Below, in pieces: positions 20,327 through 29,237 of a stretch of DNA of 53,660 nucleotides. The stretch is from positions 1-53,660 of IMG/VR virus record IMGVR_UViG_3300025887_000028; one strand, written 5' to 3'. The notes below the pieces were generated by a model that did no database searches, was not told where the DNA came from, and was given only the letters and a program-made list of their open reading frames with translations. Numbering within the stretch: position 1 is the stretch's first letter; each line of letters opens with the position of its first letter. The position numbers were made by a program, and so were the translations under genes. This DNA comes from a virus.

Positions 20327-20497
20327 ATGACAGATAAAGAAATGAAGAAAAAGCTAGACGAAAGTGTAGACTTCTTTGAGGAGTTTATTAACATCGTTTT
20401 ACCCCAGAATCTAGAGGGTGTAAAACCTATGGATGTAATGCGACACTACAACACCGTTCGTACCGAGCTATCAAAACTCTACGTTGACGTAGACTAA
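20327..20497 (+). CDS. Small conserved-type phage protein, 56 aa
   Basis: The predicted soluble helical protein begins MTDKEMKKKLDESVDFFEEF. GAGG about 10 nt upstream supports ATG 20327; an upstream ATG at 20276 would put the start before the 5' hairpin and is unlikely. No motif is recognised. It stands between two large virion genes on a late transcript, so a small structural or chaperone role is possible. Confidence 0.65.
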   Translation: MTDKEMKKKLDESVDFFEEFINIVLPQNLEGVKPMDVMRHYNTVRTELSKLYVDVD

Positions 20498-20509
20498 TAG
20501 GAGAATCCC

Positions 20510-23026
20510 ATGGCAGGTGAAAGAACGTTCCTTCAGGTTCCACCAGATAGTACAGGTAAGCGTGTGCGTATGACGCACACTGCTGAAGTTTTTTATACTA
20601 ATGGTACTCCCAATTATGATTGGGATATTGGTCAAATGTATACCACACAATTTAGTGATGGTAATCAATACACTATGCATGTTCATGGATTTCATCGCAT
20701 TAGTGCTACATCAGGTCTTCTAGAAGTTCATTACAACAAAGCAGCGAAGTATGACAATCTTAGCCCAAATGTTGGCGCTGATATTATTGATCGCGATGGC
20801 GTAACAAAGGTTGCTGAAGTACAAAGTGTCAGAGATGTTTATATCAACTCTAATCATATTATCGGATATGATAACCCAGAAAACGGCGTAGACGTTGATC
20901 CAACTGGTTCAATGAATGTTCGCTTTGCTGAAGGTCTTCCACAACTTGATGCATTTGGTAAACTAAGAACTTCTGGTGCAAGTATTCTTGGCGACTATAC
21001 ATTTGCTAACAACAACCTACCTAGTGAATTTGCTACAACAAAGTTTGGTAGCGGAAAATCTGTTCACAATGACGATTTACATGCCGCTGAACTAAGAACT
21101 GGTGCAGGTACTGCGACAAAAAACTTTGGACCAGATTCAGATCGTATTCAACTTACGACACATACATATCATCATTATTTCCCAGGTCTGTCTCAAATGT
21201 CAATTATGACTGTTGCTCTAAGCGACCAAGGTCAAACTGGTGTTATGAGAGAATGGGGATACTTTGACGGTCAATATGATGATGATGTTACTGGCACTCC
21301 TAATTATGAACTAGTTACTGGTAACGGTATATTCTTCAGAGTTACAGGCGAAAGTGGTCTACAGTGTGTTATTCGTTCATCTGCTACGGGTGTTGTTACA
21401 GAAACAATTATCAGTAAAGATACGACGACAAAACTTTCAATTGCAAATGGTGTAACAACGACAATTTCAACTTTACCTGATGGTTGGAACGGCGATCCTA
21501 TTGATGGATCAGGTGATAGCCAGAAAGTATTTGATCTAAGAAATGATAACATTTATTGGATGGATATTCAATGGTTAGGTGCTGGACGTGTTCGTTTCGG
21601 AACATATCACAGAGGTCAGCGTATCGTTATTCATGAATATTATCATGACAACAACGGCGGTGTTCCTATCTGTCAGACTGGTTCACTACCACTAAGATAT
21701 TGTCAGCATAATATGAAAAATATTAATGTAGTGTCTGAATCATTAATGAGAGTTTGGTGTGCCTCAGTATTTACAGAAGCAAATCTAGATACAGCTTCAC
21801 TTGGTCGTGGTCAAACAGAATATTTCAAGGCTGTTATTGATCCTGCTAACATGAATGATGTTCAGGGTCTAAATGACGGATTTGGTGATAGACAAATTAC
21901 AACAAAAACAGGTATTACTTCATCTGGTACTACACTTACCGTTCCTAATCTAACGGGTATCAAACCTGGTTGGATTGTAAAGATTGCATCTGGCACGGGT
22001 GTAATGCAAGAAGAAACTCGTGTTGCTGATATCGTAAACTCTACAACAATTGTGGTTGATAAAGCACCAACTACAGCAATTATCAATACAGATGATGTTA
22101 CATTTGAGATGCCCGTCAATGACGAATATTATCTGATTGGTATTCTTGCTCCTAGACCCATCATCAAAGGTGTGAACCACGAAAACAGAACCCTATATCT
22201 ACCACGTTCTGCAAGAGCATATGCATACCATGAAGATGGTGCCGAAGCATTCATAAGTGTTCAGGTTTATATCAATCCAGTTATGTCAGGTGTTACACAA
22301 GCACTACCACTCTATGATGAAACAGAACTGGCAGACTTTGGTGTAGATTCTATATTCTCAAGTGTTGAACCTGGTGATCCTTTCTCGGCTGTTATGGCAT
22401 ACGGTAAAGACGGTATTGATAAAGTAAATCTATTCCGTGAAAGTGGTATTCATGGTCTTGTCACATACTCAGGTGGATACGCTGGACAAGAAGATTTGAG
22501 TGGCGCATTTACTACTCTGCAATCAGCATTCAAGAATCTGGGTGATAGAGGTGGTAACAACCGTTGTCCTATTCTAAAAGTATATCAGTCAAGAACTGCT
22601 GGTGAAGCAACTGTGATTCAAATCAATACACCTCCAACTGGTATTCCATTCTCACTACACAGAGAAGGAAATGCTGTTCAGTTAGATAATATTCCTGGTG
22701 TTATCGGTACCGCCACTGACGGCCAGAATTTATATCTTCGCATGATTGATAATGATAAAGCGGAATTGTATTTTGATAAAACATTCCAAACACCTCTGGA
22801 TACATCGGCAGTAGATAATAGCACAAATAGTAATAGTCTAACATGGCCTGGTAATACAGGCAGTGTTGCAACAGGTGGATTTATTGCATCTGGTTACGGA
22901 CCATATACTTACTTCTCTGTTCTTGCAAAACCGCAGGGTCCTTCAAAGGGTGGTACTGCATATCAGCAACTGCACGGCAAAATTGAAGTAAACTTTTCAC
23001 TGTTCTGGAATGAGATTATTCAGTAA
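20510..23026 (+). CDS. Large virion structural protein (DAFGKLRTS motif)
   Basis: This 838-residue protein has EGLPQLDAFGKLRTS at about 141-155, a motif shared by many phage virion proteins of unknown role. A beta-rich central region, Gly-rich turns and a C-terminal KIEVNFSLFWNEIIQ follow. Residues about 460-545 include an inserted beta module (GITSSGTTLTVPNLTGIKPG). Its stop overlaps the next ATG (TAATG), so the two products are probably made together. It is likely a tail, baseplate or fibre component, but the exact place is unknown. Confidence 0.7.
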   Translation: MAGERTFLQVPPDSTGKRVRMTHTAEVFYTNGTPNYDWDIGQMYTTQFSDGNQYTMHVHGFHRISATSGLLEVHYNKAAKYDNLSPNVGADIIDRDGVTKVAEVQSVRDVYINSNHIIGYDNPENGVDVDPTGSMNVRFAEGLPQLDAFGKLRTSGASILGDYTFANNNLPSEFATTKFGSGKSVHNDDLHAAELRTGAGTATKNFGPDSDRIQLTTHTYHHYFPGLSQMSIMTVALSDQGQTGVMREWGYFDGQYDDDVTGTPNYELVTGNGIFFRVTGESGLQCVIRSSATGVVTETIISKDTTTKLSIANGVTTTISTLPDGWNGDPIDGSGDSQKVFDLRNDNIYWMDIQWLGAGRVRFGTYHRGQRIVIHEYYHDNNGGVPICQTGSLPLRYCQHNMKNINVVSESLMRVWCASVFTEANLDTASLGRGQTEYFKAVIDPANMNDVQGLNDGFGDRQITTKTGITSSGTTLTVPNLTGIKPGWIVKIASGTGVMQEETRVADIVNSTTIVVDKAPTTAIINTDDVTFEMPVNDEYYLIGILAPRPIIKGVNHENRTLYLPRSARAYAYHEDGAEAFISVQVYINPVMSGVTQALPLYDETELADFGVDSIFSSVEPGDPFSAVMAYGKDGIDKVNLFRESGIHGLVTYSGGYAGQEDLSGAFTTLQSAFKNLGDRGGNNRCPILKVYQSRTAGEATVIQINTPPTGIPFSLHREGNAVQLDNIPGVIGTATDGQNLYLRMIDNDKAELYFDKTFQTPLDTSAVDNSTNSNSLTWPGNTGSVATGGFIASGYGPYTYFSVLAKPQGPSKGGTAYQQLHGKIEVNFSLFWNEIIQ

Positions 23027-23631
23027 TGAGTACGGTAGCTTTCAATTACGGAGTATGGTGGCAATGGGAAGATTATCCTAATCAGAAGGTGACTTTTGAT
23101 GGGCCCAATAAAACCATCTTCGTAAATGAAGGCGTCACACAACTTGATGTAAAAGCTGATATATATTCGGCTTACAAAGAGTGGGTTATAAACTCGCCTG
23201 AAAATCCACTTCCTGCAGCATATGTAGAAGCAATTAGTGTTGTTGGTGGTGATCCAATTACAGATACTCAGAGTCTAGGCTCCACATACTTTCTTGAGAG
23301 TGGATGGAGAATTCAACCTTCATCAAGTAAAACGTCTTATACACTAACTGTTGAGGGTAACATCTATACACGTGAAGTTGGCGACACACCATTCTTATTT
23401 GCTGAAGGCGTATCAACATCACTCGTGCGTTCTAATATTGTTGATCTTATTCAAGTTGAAGCAATTGGAGTTAACATCACAGAACAAGATATTGCTGCGA
23501 TTGCGGCTGCATCGGCTACAGCCTCTGCAGGAGAAGTTTGGGACGAAATTATCGATGTGCCTAGAAATCAGAGCGCAAGAGAGAAGCTGCGCAAGATTGC
23601 TACAAAAACACAAGATATCGCATTACGATAA
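23026..23631 (+). CDS. Virion protein partner, 201 aa
   Basis: The 201-residue protein contains LDVKADIYSAYKEWV, VGGDPITD, TYFLESGWRIQPSS and a C-terminal GEVWDEII plus a basic helical end (REKLRKIATKT). I recall this combination from uncharacterised structural proteins of marine phages, but no function is known to me. It is translationally coupled to the 838-residue protein through TAATG, so a complex or attachment role with it is plausible. Confidence 0.65.
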   Translation: MSTVAFNYGVWWQWEDYPNQKVTFDGPNKTIFVNEGVTQLDVKADIYSAYKEWVINSPENPLPAAYVEAISVVGGDPITDTQSLGSTYFLESGWRIQPSSSKTSYTLTVEGNIYTREVGDTPFLFAEGVSTSLVRSNIVDLIQVEAIGVNITEQDIAAIAAASATASAGEVWDEIIDVPRNQSAREKLRKIATKTQDIALR

Positions 23632-23633
23632 TT

Positions 23634-23641
23634 TATAAATA
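23634..23641 (+). promoter_or_regulatory. T4-type late promoter
   Basis: TATAAATA lies 33 nt upstream of the gp67-like ATG and opens the prohead gene group. Confidence 0.82.
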
Positions 23642-23674
23642 ACATATAGAGATAAAATCAAAAGGAGATGGCCA

Positions 23675-23947
23675 ATGTCAATCGAAAAACTAATCAAAAA
23701 CGCCGTTGAAGGTAAAGCAGACGAATTTCAGGAAACATTTGCTGATATCATGAATCAAAAAATGGAAGTTGCTATTAGCTCAAAATATGAATCCATGTTT
23801 GAAGAGGGATATAAGAAAAAAATGAAAGAAGAAGACGAGTCTGACGAAGATGAAGATGAGTCTGACGAAGATGAAGATGAGTCTGACGAAGATGAAGATG
23901 ATGACATGGAAGAAATGGCGCAAAAAAAGTCTTCGAAGGATAAGTAA
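23675..23947 (+). CDS. gp67: Prohead core protein, gp67-like
   Basis: This 90-residue protein has a helical N-terminal half and a very acidic C-terminal half of Glu/Asp/Ser, ending with a short basic KKSSKDK. Size, composition and place just before the gene 68/21/22/23 group match T4 gp67, a prohead core component later cut by the gp21 protease. AAAGGAG precedes the ATG. The acidic stretch is built from three exact 21-bp repeats, so its length may vary between relatives. Confidence 0.78.
   Translation: MSIEKLIKNAVEGKADEFQETFADIMNQKMEVAISSKYESMFEEGYKKKMKEEDESDEDEDESDEDEDESDEDEDDDMEEMAQKKSSKDK
23837..23899 (+). repeat. Three exact 21-bp tandem repeats in gp67-like gene
   Basis: The 21-bp unit gagtctgacgaagatgaaga+t is present three times head to tail (23837, 23858, 23879), encoding ESDEDED three times. 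Confidence 0.93.
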
Positions 23948-23949
23948 TC

Positions 23950-24933
23950 ATGAAATCCCTAAAACAAATCATCAAGGAGACGGTCGCTGAACCAAAATCT
24001 CCTGACGAAAAGCGCTTCAAAGAGCTACACACTAAGAACGTGGATAAGAAAGATTATCCTGTCGATAGTGGTAAATCTGAGAGAGTAACAAAGAAAAAAC
24101 CTCGTAAGGCTGACTATACTGATGGGTCTGATGAAAAGGCTTATGACACTTCATACGAAAGCGTAAGTTTTGAGGATCTTCTTGTTATCGACGAAGATAT
24201 GCTAGAAGAAGCTCTTGAAGACCTTTCTGAAGAGCAACTTGACGAGATCATCAAAACTGCGGTTAAGGCTGTTGGTATTGGAACTTCTGGTGCAAAAGCT
24301 GTTAAGAGTGTTGCGGGTAAAGTCAAGAATAGATTCTCGGCTAGTGGTCGTGCAGATGCGCTAAAGCGCAGGACTGATGCAATTAGAAAAAGAAAAGAAG
24401 ATCAGAACAAGCTTAAAACTGCACGTACAGATTACAATAAAGCTCGTAAAGAAGAAGTAGAACTTGACGAGAACGCATGGGAAGAGATTCCCATGATGGA
24501 AAGACAGTTGAAATTCATCGCATATGCTTCTGAAGAAATGATCGACTATCTTGTAGAGTGCGATACGGATTGTGTGGATCCAGAAGAATGGTTCCAAAAC
24601 AAACTTGCACATATTCATGGTCAGATGAGAACACTTCACGCTTATGTCGAGGGTGATCGTCGCATGGGTGACATGGGTGGCATGTACGAAGAAACTGACC
24701 TTACCGAAAATACTATAAAAGACCTTGAGAAGATTGTCAAGACAAAAAGTCGTGGCGAAATTAAGTTCAAAGACGGCGATTCAATAAAAGTTGATATGCA
24801 GACTGCAAATGTTCTCGTAAAAGTCTATGATGCATTAAACGATCCTAACAAGAAAAAGTTTGAAGATGCTTTAGGTAAAAATGAAACCATGTTCATGAAG
24901 ATGGTAGATTTTGCATGGAGCAAAGTAAAATAA
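23950..24933 (+). CDS. Prohead core-associated protein (gp68 position)
   Basis: This 327-residue charged, mostly helical protein lies where T4 has gene 68 (141 residues). It begins MKSLKQIIKETVAE, short and amphipathic with an I-x-E motif at 8-10, as in proteins cut by the gp21 protease. More LxE-type sites lie inside. A central domain (about 178-240, with RQLKFIAYASEEMIDYL and DPEEWFQNKLAHIH) looks like an autonomous fold. The prohead core role is inferred from position and cleavage-like sites. Confidence 0.6.
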   Translation: MKSLKQIIKETVAEPKSPDEKRFKELHTKNVDKKDYPVDSGKSERVTKKKPRKADYTDGSDEKAYDTSYESVSFEDLLVIDEDMLEEALEDLSEEQLDEIIKTAVKAVGIGTSGAKAVKSVAGKVKNRFSASGRADALKRRTDAIRKRKEDQNKLKTARTDYNKARKEEVELDENAWEEIPMMERQLKFIAYASEEMIDYLVECDTDCVDPEEWFQNKLAHIHGQMRTLHAYVEGDRRMGDMGGMYEETDLTENTIKDLEKIVKTKSRGEIKFKDGDSIKVDMQTANVLVKVYDALNDPNKKKFEDALGKNETMFMKMVDFAWSKVK

Positions 24934-25184
24934 TGCCAAGTATCATCAAACTCAAAGGAACCGAAACGGGTGTTACAAGCGCAACAACGCTCAATAACGC
25001 CCAATTGATTCGCGTATATGCGACAGCAAATTCGTCTATCACCATCACTAACGTTGTAGCTAATACTGCAATAGGTTCTTTCACAGTTCCAGGTGGGCGT
25101 GTCGAATACGTTGAAAAGAGCGCTAATGATACAATCGAGTCTGATGTTGAAGTTCTTTGCACACCAATTTCGTATAACACATAA
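24933..25184 (+). CDS. Small beta-rich protein between gp68 position and gp21
   Basis: The 83-residue protein begins MPSIIKLKGTETGVTSATTL and is predicted all-beta with a Gly/Val/Thr-rich core. The ATG at 24933 overlaps the previous stop (TAATG) and is chosen over the upstream in-frame 24915. A small protein in this place is usual in marine T4-like phages. The function is unknown, and late context suggests a virion decoration. Confidence 0.68.
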   Translation: MPSIIKLKGTETGVTSATTLNNAQLIRVYATANSSITITNVVANTAIGSFTVPGGRVEYVEKSANDTIESDVEVLCTPISYNT

Positions 25185-25198
25185 CAAGGATAGCGAAA

Positions 25199-25876
25199 AT
25201 GAAGTTAATCAAAGAAGTCGTAGAAGACATTCAATATCTAAAAGAATCCAATGAAAATGGCGATAAGAGCTATTTCATCGAAGGCGTTATCATGCAAGGC
25301 GATATTAAAAATCGCAACGGTCGCGTATACCCTAAGCAAACACTTATGCGTGAATTGAAAAGATATAACGAAAATTATGTCGTAAAGAAACGCGCATTTG
25401 GCGAGTTAGGTCATCCACAAGGTCCTACGATCAATCTTGATCGTGCGTCACATATGTTCACTGAACTTCGCGAAGACGGTTCTAATGTTGTAGGTCGTGC
25501 AAAAGTCATGGACACGCCTATGGGAAAGATCGTAAAAAATATCATCGACGAAGGTGGTCAACTAGGAATCTCATCAAGAGGTATGGGTTCACTAAAGAAA
25601 AACAAATCTGGTATCATGGAAGTACAAGATGACTTTATGCTTGCAACTGCAGGCGATATTGTTGCAGATCCTTCTGCACCAGATGCGTTCGTCCAAGGTA
25701 TCATGGAAGGTGTTGAATTCTATTACGATATATCATCCGGAACATGGCAACAACAACAAGCTTTTGAGGAAATTGAAGAAGAGATTCGTCAGACTGCAAA
25801 GCGCAGTTCGAAGGAACTTGAAGAGCAAGCCTCAAGACTTTTTGAGAAATTTATCAAGTCACTCGCAAATACATAA
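25199..25876 (+). CDS. gp21: Prohead core scaffold and protease gp21
   Basis: The maturation protease is 225 residues (T4: 212). It has the herpes-assemblin-type fold signature: GRVYPKQTL near the N-terminus, the histidine in ELGHPQGPTINLDRASH, and the serine segment LGISSRGMGS. It cuts head proteins after (L/I)-x-E. The N-terminal MKLIKEVVEDIQYLKES may be its own removed segment. It lies immediately before the scaffold and capsid genes. Confidence 0.94.
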   Translation: MKLIKEVVEDIQYLKESNENGDKSYFIEGVIMQGDIKNRNGRVYPKQTLMRELKRYNENYVVKKRAFGELGHPQGPTINLDRASHMFTELREDGSNVVGRAKVMDTPMGKIVKNIIDEGGQLGISSRGMGSLKKNKSGIMEVQDDFMLATAGDIVADPSAPDAFVQGIMEGVEFYYDISSGTWQQQQAFEEIEEEIRQTAKRSSKELEEQASRLFEKFIKSLANT

Positions 25877-25880
25877 TTTG

Positions 25881-25888
25881 TATAAATA
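25881..25888 (+). promoter_or_regulatory. T4-type late promoter
   Basis: TATAAATA lies 37 nt upstream of the scaffold gene 22 ATG. Confidence 0.82.
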
Positions 25889-25925
25889 ATGTTAGATTTG
25901 ATACAATCACATAAGGAGCATAACA

Positions 25926-26840
25926 ATGAGTGAAGAACTAGAAAATAAGCTAGACGAAGCGAAAGCAACTGGCGACGATTCGATGTCTGCGGACGCAGTT
26001 GCGCCAGCGGGCGGAGAGCCTAAAAAGCGCAAGGGCGACGTTAAAGCAAAGGTAGATCCAAAGGCTGATGAAATTGAGGATGATGTAAAAACACCTCAAG
26101 GAACAAACAACACTGGTCTTAAAGAATCTGCATTCGAAAGAATTTTCGATGGCGAAGAGCTTTCAGAAGACTTTATGTCAAAAGCTGAAGCAGTATTCGA
26201 AGCAGTCATTAACGAAAAGACTGCAGCTATTGAATCATCTTTGGAAGATAAGTTTGAGAAAGAATTTGTCGAATCAATCGAATCAACTAAGCAGGACATG
26301 ATTGAAAAGGTTGACACATACCTTGATTACGTCATCGAAAGCTGGATGGAAGCAAACGAAGTAGCAGTCGAATCTTCTATCAAAGTTGAAGTTGCTGAGT
26401 CTCTAATTGACAGTCTAAAAGGTCTTGTAGAATCTCACAACATCGATATCGACGATGAGCAAGTTGATGCTATTGCAGAACTTGAAAAGCGTCTTGATGA
26501 ATCTTCAGAAAAGTACAACGAAATTTTTGAAGCACTGATCGAGATCAAAGAAGAGAAAGAGACACTTGAGCGCGAAATCGCTTTTGCTCAAATCTCTGAA
26601 GATTTGACTGACACACAAGCTGATAAGCTAAACGTGCTTGCAGAAGGTATGTCTTGCAACAGCGTTGAAGATTACACTTCAAAACTGAAAGCAATCAAAT
26701 CAAGCTATTTTGTCGAAAATGTAACTGTTGAAACAGGAGCAGAAGTTCTCGAAGAAGAGACCGACGATGAACCAAAAGCAAAGGTTCTTGATGAATCAAT
26801 TGCTAGATATGCACAGATCCTTGATCGTCACGCAAAATAA
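25926..26840 (+). CDS. gp22: Prohead scaffolding core protein gp22
   Basis: This 304-residue, highly charged, coiled-coil protein (T4: 269) lies between the protease and major capsid genes. The N-terminal 60 residues are low complexity. The region about 65-130 (GEELSEDFMSKAEAVFEAVI, then EKFVESIES-like heptads) and the block YLDYVIESWMEANEVAVE are typical of gp22. It contains several LxE sites and is expected to be degraded to peptides by gp21 during head maturation. Confidence 0.92.
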   Translation: MSEELENKLDEAKATGDDSMSADAVAPAGGEPKKRKGDVKAKVDPKADEIEDDVKTPQGTNNTGLKESAFERIFDGEELSEDFMSKAEAVFEAVINEKTAAIESSLEDKFEKEFVESIESTKQDMIEKVDTYLDYVIESWMEANEVAVESSIKVEVAESLIDSLKGLVESHNIDIDDEQVDAIAELEKRLDESSEKYNEIFEALIEIKEEKETLEREIAFAQISEDLTDTQADKLNVLAEGMSCNSVEDYTSKLKAIKSSYFVENVTVETGAEVLEEETDDEPKAKVLDESIARYAQILDRHAK

Positions 26841-26846
26841 GAATTA

Positions 26847-26854
26847 TATAAATA
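26847..26854 (+). promoter_or_regulatory. T4-type late promoter
   Basis: TATAAATA lies 32 nt upstream of the major capsid ATG, giving the capsid gene its own strong late start. Confidence 0.85.
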
Positions 26855-26886
26855 CATATAGTTAATCTCAAATAAGGAGAACGATA

Positions 26887-28149
26887 ATGAGAAACGAAGA
26901 ACTAATGGCAAAGTGGGCTCCTATTCTGGAGCATGAATCACTACCAAACATTGGCGACTCGCATAAGAGAGCGGTTACTGCAACCATTCTTGAGAACACT
27001 GAAGTAGCACTTCGCGAAGGTTCGACATATTCGCCAGCAGCACTTCTAGAAACAGCACCAGCAAACGCAACAGGTAACGGTGTTGAAGGCTACGATCCCG
27101 TACTTATCTCACTTGTTCGTCGTGCTATGCCTAATCTTATCGCATATGACATTGCTGGCGTTCAGCCAATGACAGGCCCAACTGGACTGATCTTTGCAAT
27201 GCGTTCGCGTTACGAAAATCAGGCTGGCGACGAAGCATTCTACAACGAAGCTGACACAGACTTCACAGGTGCAGGTACACACGCTAACAAGCTTGGCGAA
27301 GGTAGCGAGACAACAGGTACAGGCCTTGCGACAGCAACTGCTGAAGCACTTGGTGATGCTGCAAACAATGCATTCCCAGAGATGGCATTCTCAATTGAGA
27401 AAGTTTCTGTGACTGCAAAGAGCCGTGCGCTAAAAGCAGAGTACACAACTGAACTTGCACAGGACCTTAAAGCAATCCACGGTCTTGACGCAGAGACAGA
27501 GCTTGCAAACATGCTTTCAGCAGAACTACTTGCAGAAATCAACCGTGAGGTTGTTCGCACAGTATATTCAAACGCTGTAGCAGGTGCGCAAACAGGTACT
27601 GCAGCACTAGGTACTTTCGACCTTGATGTTGACGCAAACGGTCGCTGGTCAGTAGAGAAGTTCAAAGGCCTTATGTTCCAAATCGAACGTGAAGCTAATG
27701 AAATCGCAAAAGCAACTCGTCGTGGTAAGGGTAACATTCTTATCTGTTCCTCAGACGTAGCGTCTGCGCTTCAAATGGCAGGTATGCTTGATTACACACC
27801 AGCGCTTAACGCAAACAACCTGAACCCAGATGATACTGGCAACACATTCATCGGTGTTCTTAACGGTCGTTTCCGCGTGTACATTGATCCATATGCAGGT
27901 GCTAACTACCTTGTAGTAGGTTACAAAGGCTCAAGCACATTCGACGCAGGTCTCTTCTACTGCCCATACGTACCACTACAGATGGTTCGTGCAGTTGGTG
28001 AGAATAGCTTCCAGTCGAAGCTTGGCTTCAAAACTCGCTACGGCATGGTTGCAAACCCATTCGCTGAAGGTTCAAACGTAGGTGCAGGTCGTCTTCAGGC
28101 TAACACAAACATTTACTACCGCCGCGTGGCAGTAACAAACATCCTATAA
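26887..28149 (+). CDS. gp23: Major capsid protein gp23
   Basis: The 420-residue precursor (T4: 521) has the hallmark VRRAMPNLIAYDIAGVQPMT, followed by GPTGLIFAMRSRY. It ends with NPFAEGSNVGAGRLQANTN. A likely gp21 site is L53-L54-E55 before TAPANATGNG, placing the mature N-terminus about where T4 gp23 is cut relative to the VRRA motif. It is framed by its own late promoter and a strong terminator. Codon use is the most biased in the window (GCA, ATC, AAC), as expected for very high expression. Confidence 0.97.
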   Translation: MRNEELMAKWAPILEHESLPNIGDSHKRAVTATILENTEVALREGSTYSPAALLETAPANATGNGVEGYDPVLISLVRRAMPNLIAYDIAGVQPMTGPTGLIFAMRSRYENQAGDEAFYNEADTDFTGAGTHANKLGEGSETTGTGLATATAEALGDAANNAFPEMAFSIEKVSVTAKSRALKAEYTTELAQDLKAIHGLDAETELANMLSAELLAEINREVVRTVYSNAVAGAQTGTAALGTFDLDVDANGRWSVEKFKGLMFQIEREANEIAKATRRGKGNILICSSDVASALQMAGMLDYTPALNANNLNPDDTGNTFIGVLNGRFRVYIDPYAGANYLVVGYKGSSTFDAGLFYCPYVPLQMVRAVGENSFQSKLGFKTRYGMVANPFAEGSNVGAGRLQANTNIYYRRVAVTNIL

Positions 28150-28176
28150 TAAGACTTAGGTTAACTGAGCTTACTG

Positions 28177-28207
28177 AGAGGGCGTCTTCTGGCGCCCTCT
28201 TTTTTTT
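28177..28207 (+). terminator. Rho-independent terminator after gp23
   Basis: AGAGGGCG and CGCCCTCT form an 8-bp stem with an 8-nt loop, followed by TTTTTTT. It is one of the clearest terminators in the window. Confidence 0.92.
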
Positions 28208-28212
28208 ATTCA

Positions 28213-28220
28213 TATAAATA
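28213..28220 (+). promoter_or_regulatory. T4-type late promoter
   Basis: TATAAATA falls between the gp23 terminator and the tube-family gene, 23 nt before that gene's ATG. Confidence 0.8.
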
Positions 28221-28243
28221 GTATCAATGAATAGGAGAAAACG

Positions 28244-28747
28244 ATGATTGATTGTACTACACTTAGACAGAACTTTTACTCACCAAAGAATTATCGTTTG
28301 GTCATAGATCGTTTACCACATGTCGAGTATTTTGCAACTGAAGTAAACATTCCAGGTCTGACGATAAATCCTGTCACAGAAGGATCACCTTTCAGAACGA
28401 TTTATAGACCAGGAGATAAAGTCGAATTTGGAACTCTTGATATCACATTTCTCATCGACGAAGACTTGAATAATTATCAAGAGATTTTTTCTTGGATGAT
28501 TGGTCTAACATATCCAAACAACTTCTCGCAGTATGCAAATCTTATCGAAGGCGATGGATTGTATTCTGACGCAAGTGTAATCACGCAAAACGCAGCAAAA
28601 ACTTCGAATATTGAATTCAAATTCAATGACATATTCCCAATCTCACTGGGTCAAATAGTAATGAACCAGCAAGAAGAAGATGTTACATATGCGTCTGCCA
28701 CAGTAACATTTCAAGTAAATGAATATACTATAACACCTTTGACTTGA
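28244..28747 (+). CDS. gp19-family tail protein (tube paralogue; gp3 position)
   Basis: The 167-residue protein has the tail-tube family pattern: KNYRLVIDRLPHVEYFATEV, PGLTINPVTEGSPF, then GTLDITFLIDEDLNNYQEIF. It is clearly related to the tube fold but distinct from the gp19 gene. In marine T4-like phages a tail completion protein often sits between gene 23 and uvsY, so it may act as a tube initiator or terminator (gp3/gp54-like). The exact step is uncertain. It is late expressed, while the following uvsY has its own early promoter. Confidence 0.75.
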   Translation: MIDCTTLRQNFYSPKNYRLVIDRLPHVEYFATEVNIPGLTINPVTEGSPFRTIYRPGDKVEFGTLDITFLIDEDLNNYQEIFSWMIGLTYPNNFSQYANLIEGDGLYSDASVITQNAAKTSNIEFKFNDIFPISLGQIVMNQQEEDVTYASATVTFQVNEYTITPLT

Positions 28748-28772
28748 TTCGCAAACACTTTTGTGATATAAT
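28744..28772 (+). promoter_or_regulatory. Sigma70-type early/middle promoter for uvsY-uvsW
   Basis: TTGATT-N17-TATAAT with an upstream TG (extended -10), ending 27 nt before the uvsY ATG. Confidence 0.78.
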
Positions 28773-28799
28773 GATATTATTTTTTTTAATGGAGACGAC

Positions 28800-29237
28800 A
28801 TGAAGCTTGAAGAGATATATGAGATGTGGGCTAAAGATTGTGAAATTGATATGATAAACATATCGAACGAATCAGCCAATATACCAAAACTTCATAACAA
28901 ATACTTCCGCATGTACATGGAGGAAGGTCTACGTCTGAAAAAGCAGAAAACTGATTATAAAAAACTTAGACTTCTCAAAGAGCAATATTACAAGGGCGAC
29001 CTTGATATTGAAGAGTTGAAGGAATATGGTTGGACACCACAACCACTAAAAATTCTTAGACAAGATATCGGGACATATGTTGATGCTGATGATGATATTA
29101 TCAAGCAAACACTCAAAATAGGTATGCAAGAAGCTATCGTAGAATATCTTGAATCGATTATAAAACAGATAACGAATAGAGGTTTTCAACTCAAAACGAT
29201 TGTGGACTGGGAACGCTTTAGAACAGGTGCAATGTAA
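28800..29237 (+). CDS. uvsY: Recombination mediator UvsY
   Basis: This 145-residue protein (T4: 137) has a charged helical profile typical of UvsY (LEEIYEMWAKDCEID, HNKYFRMYMEEGLRLK). It loads the UvsX recombinase onto gp32-coated single-stranded DNA. Identification is supported by the adjacent uvsW and by the uvsX gene elsewhere in the window. The ATG follows TGGAGACGAC, and uvsW starts directly after the stop. Confidence 0.9.
   Translation: MKLEEIYEMWAKDCEIDMINISNESANIPKLHNKYFRMYMEEGLRLKKQKTDYKKLRLLKEQYYKGDLDIEELKEYGWTPQPLKILRQDIGTYVDADDDIIKQTLKIGMQEAIVEYLESIIKQITNRGFQLKTIVDWERFRTGAM

Noticed and set aside
27240-27737. 165-codon antisense frame in gp23
   Set aside because: It is a shadow caused by the strong codon bias of the capsid gene; no start signals.
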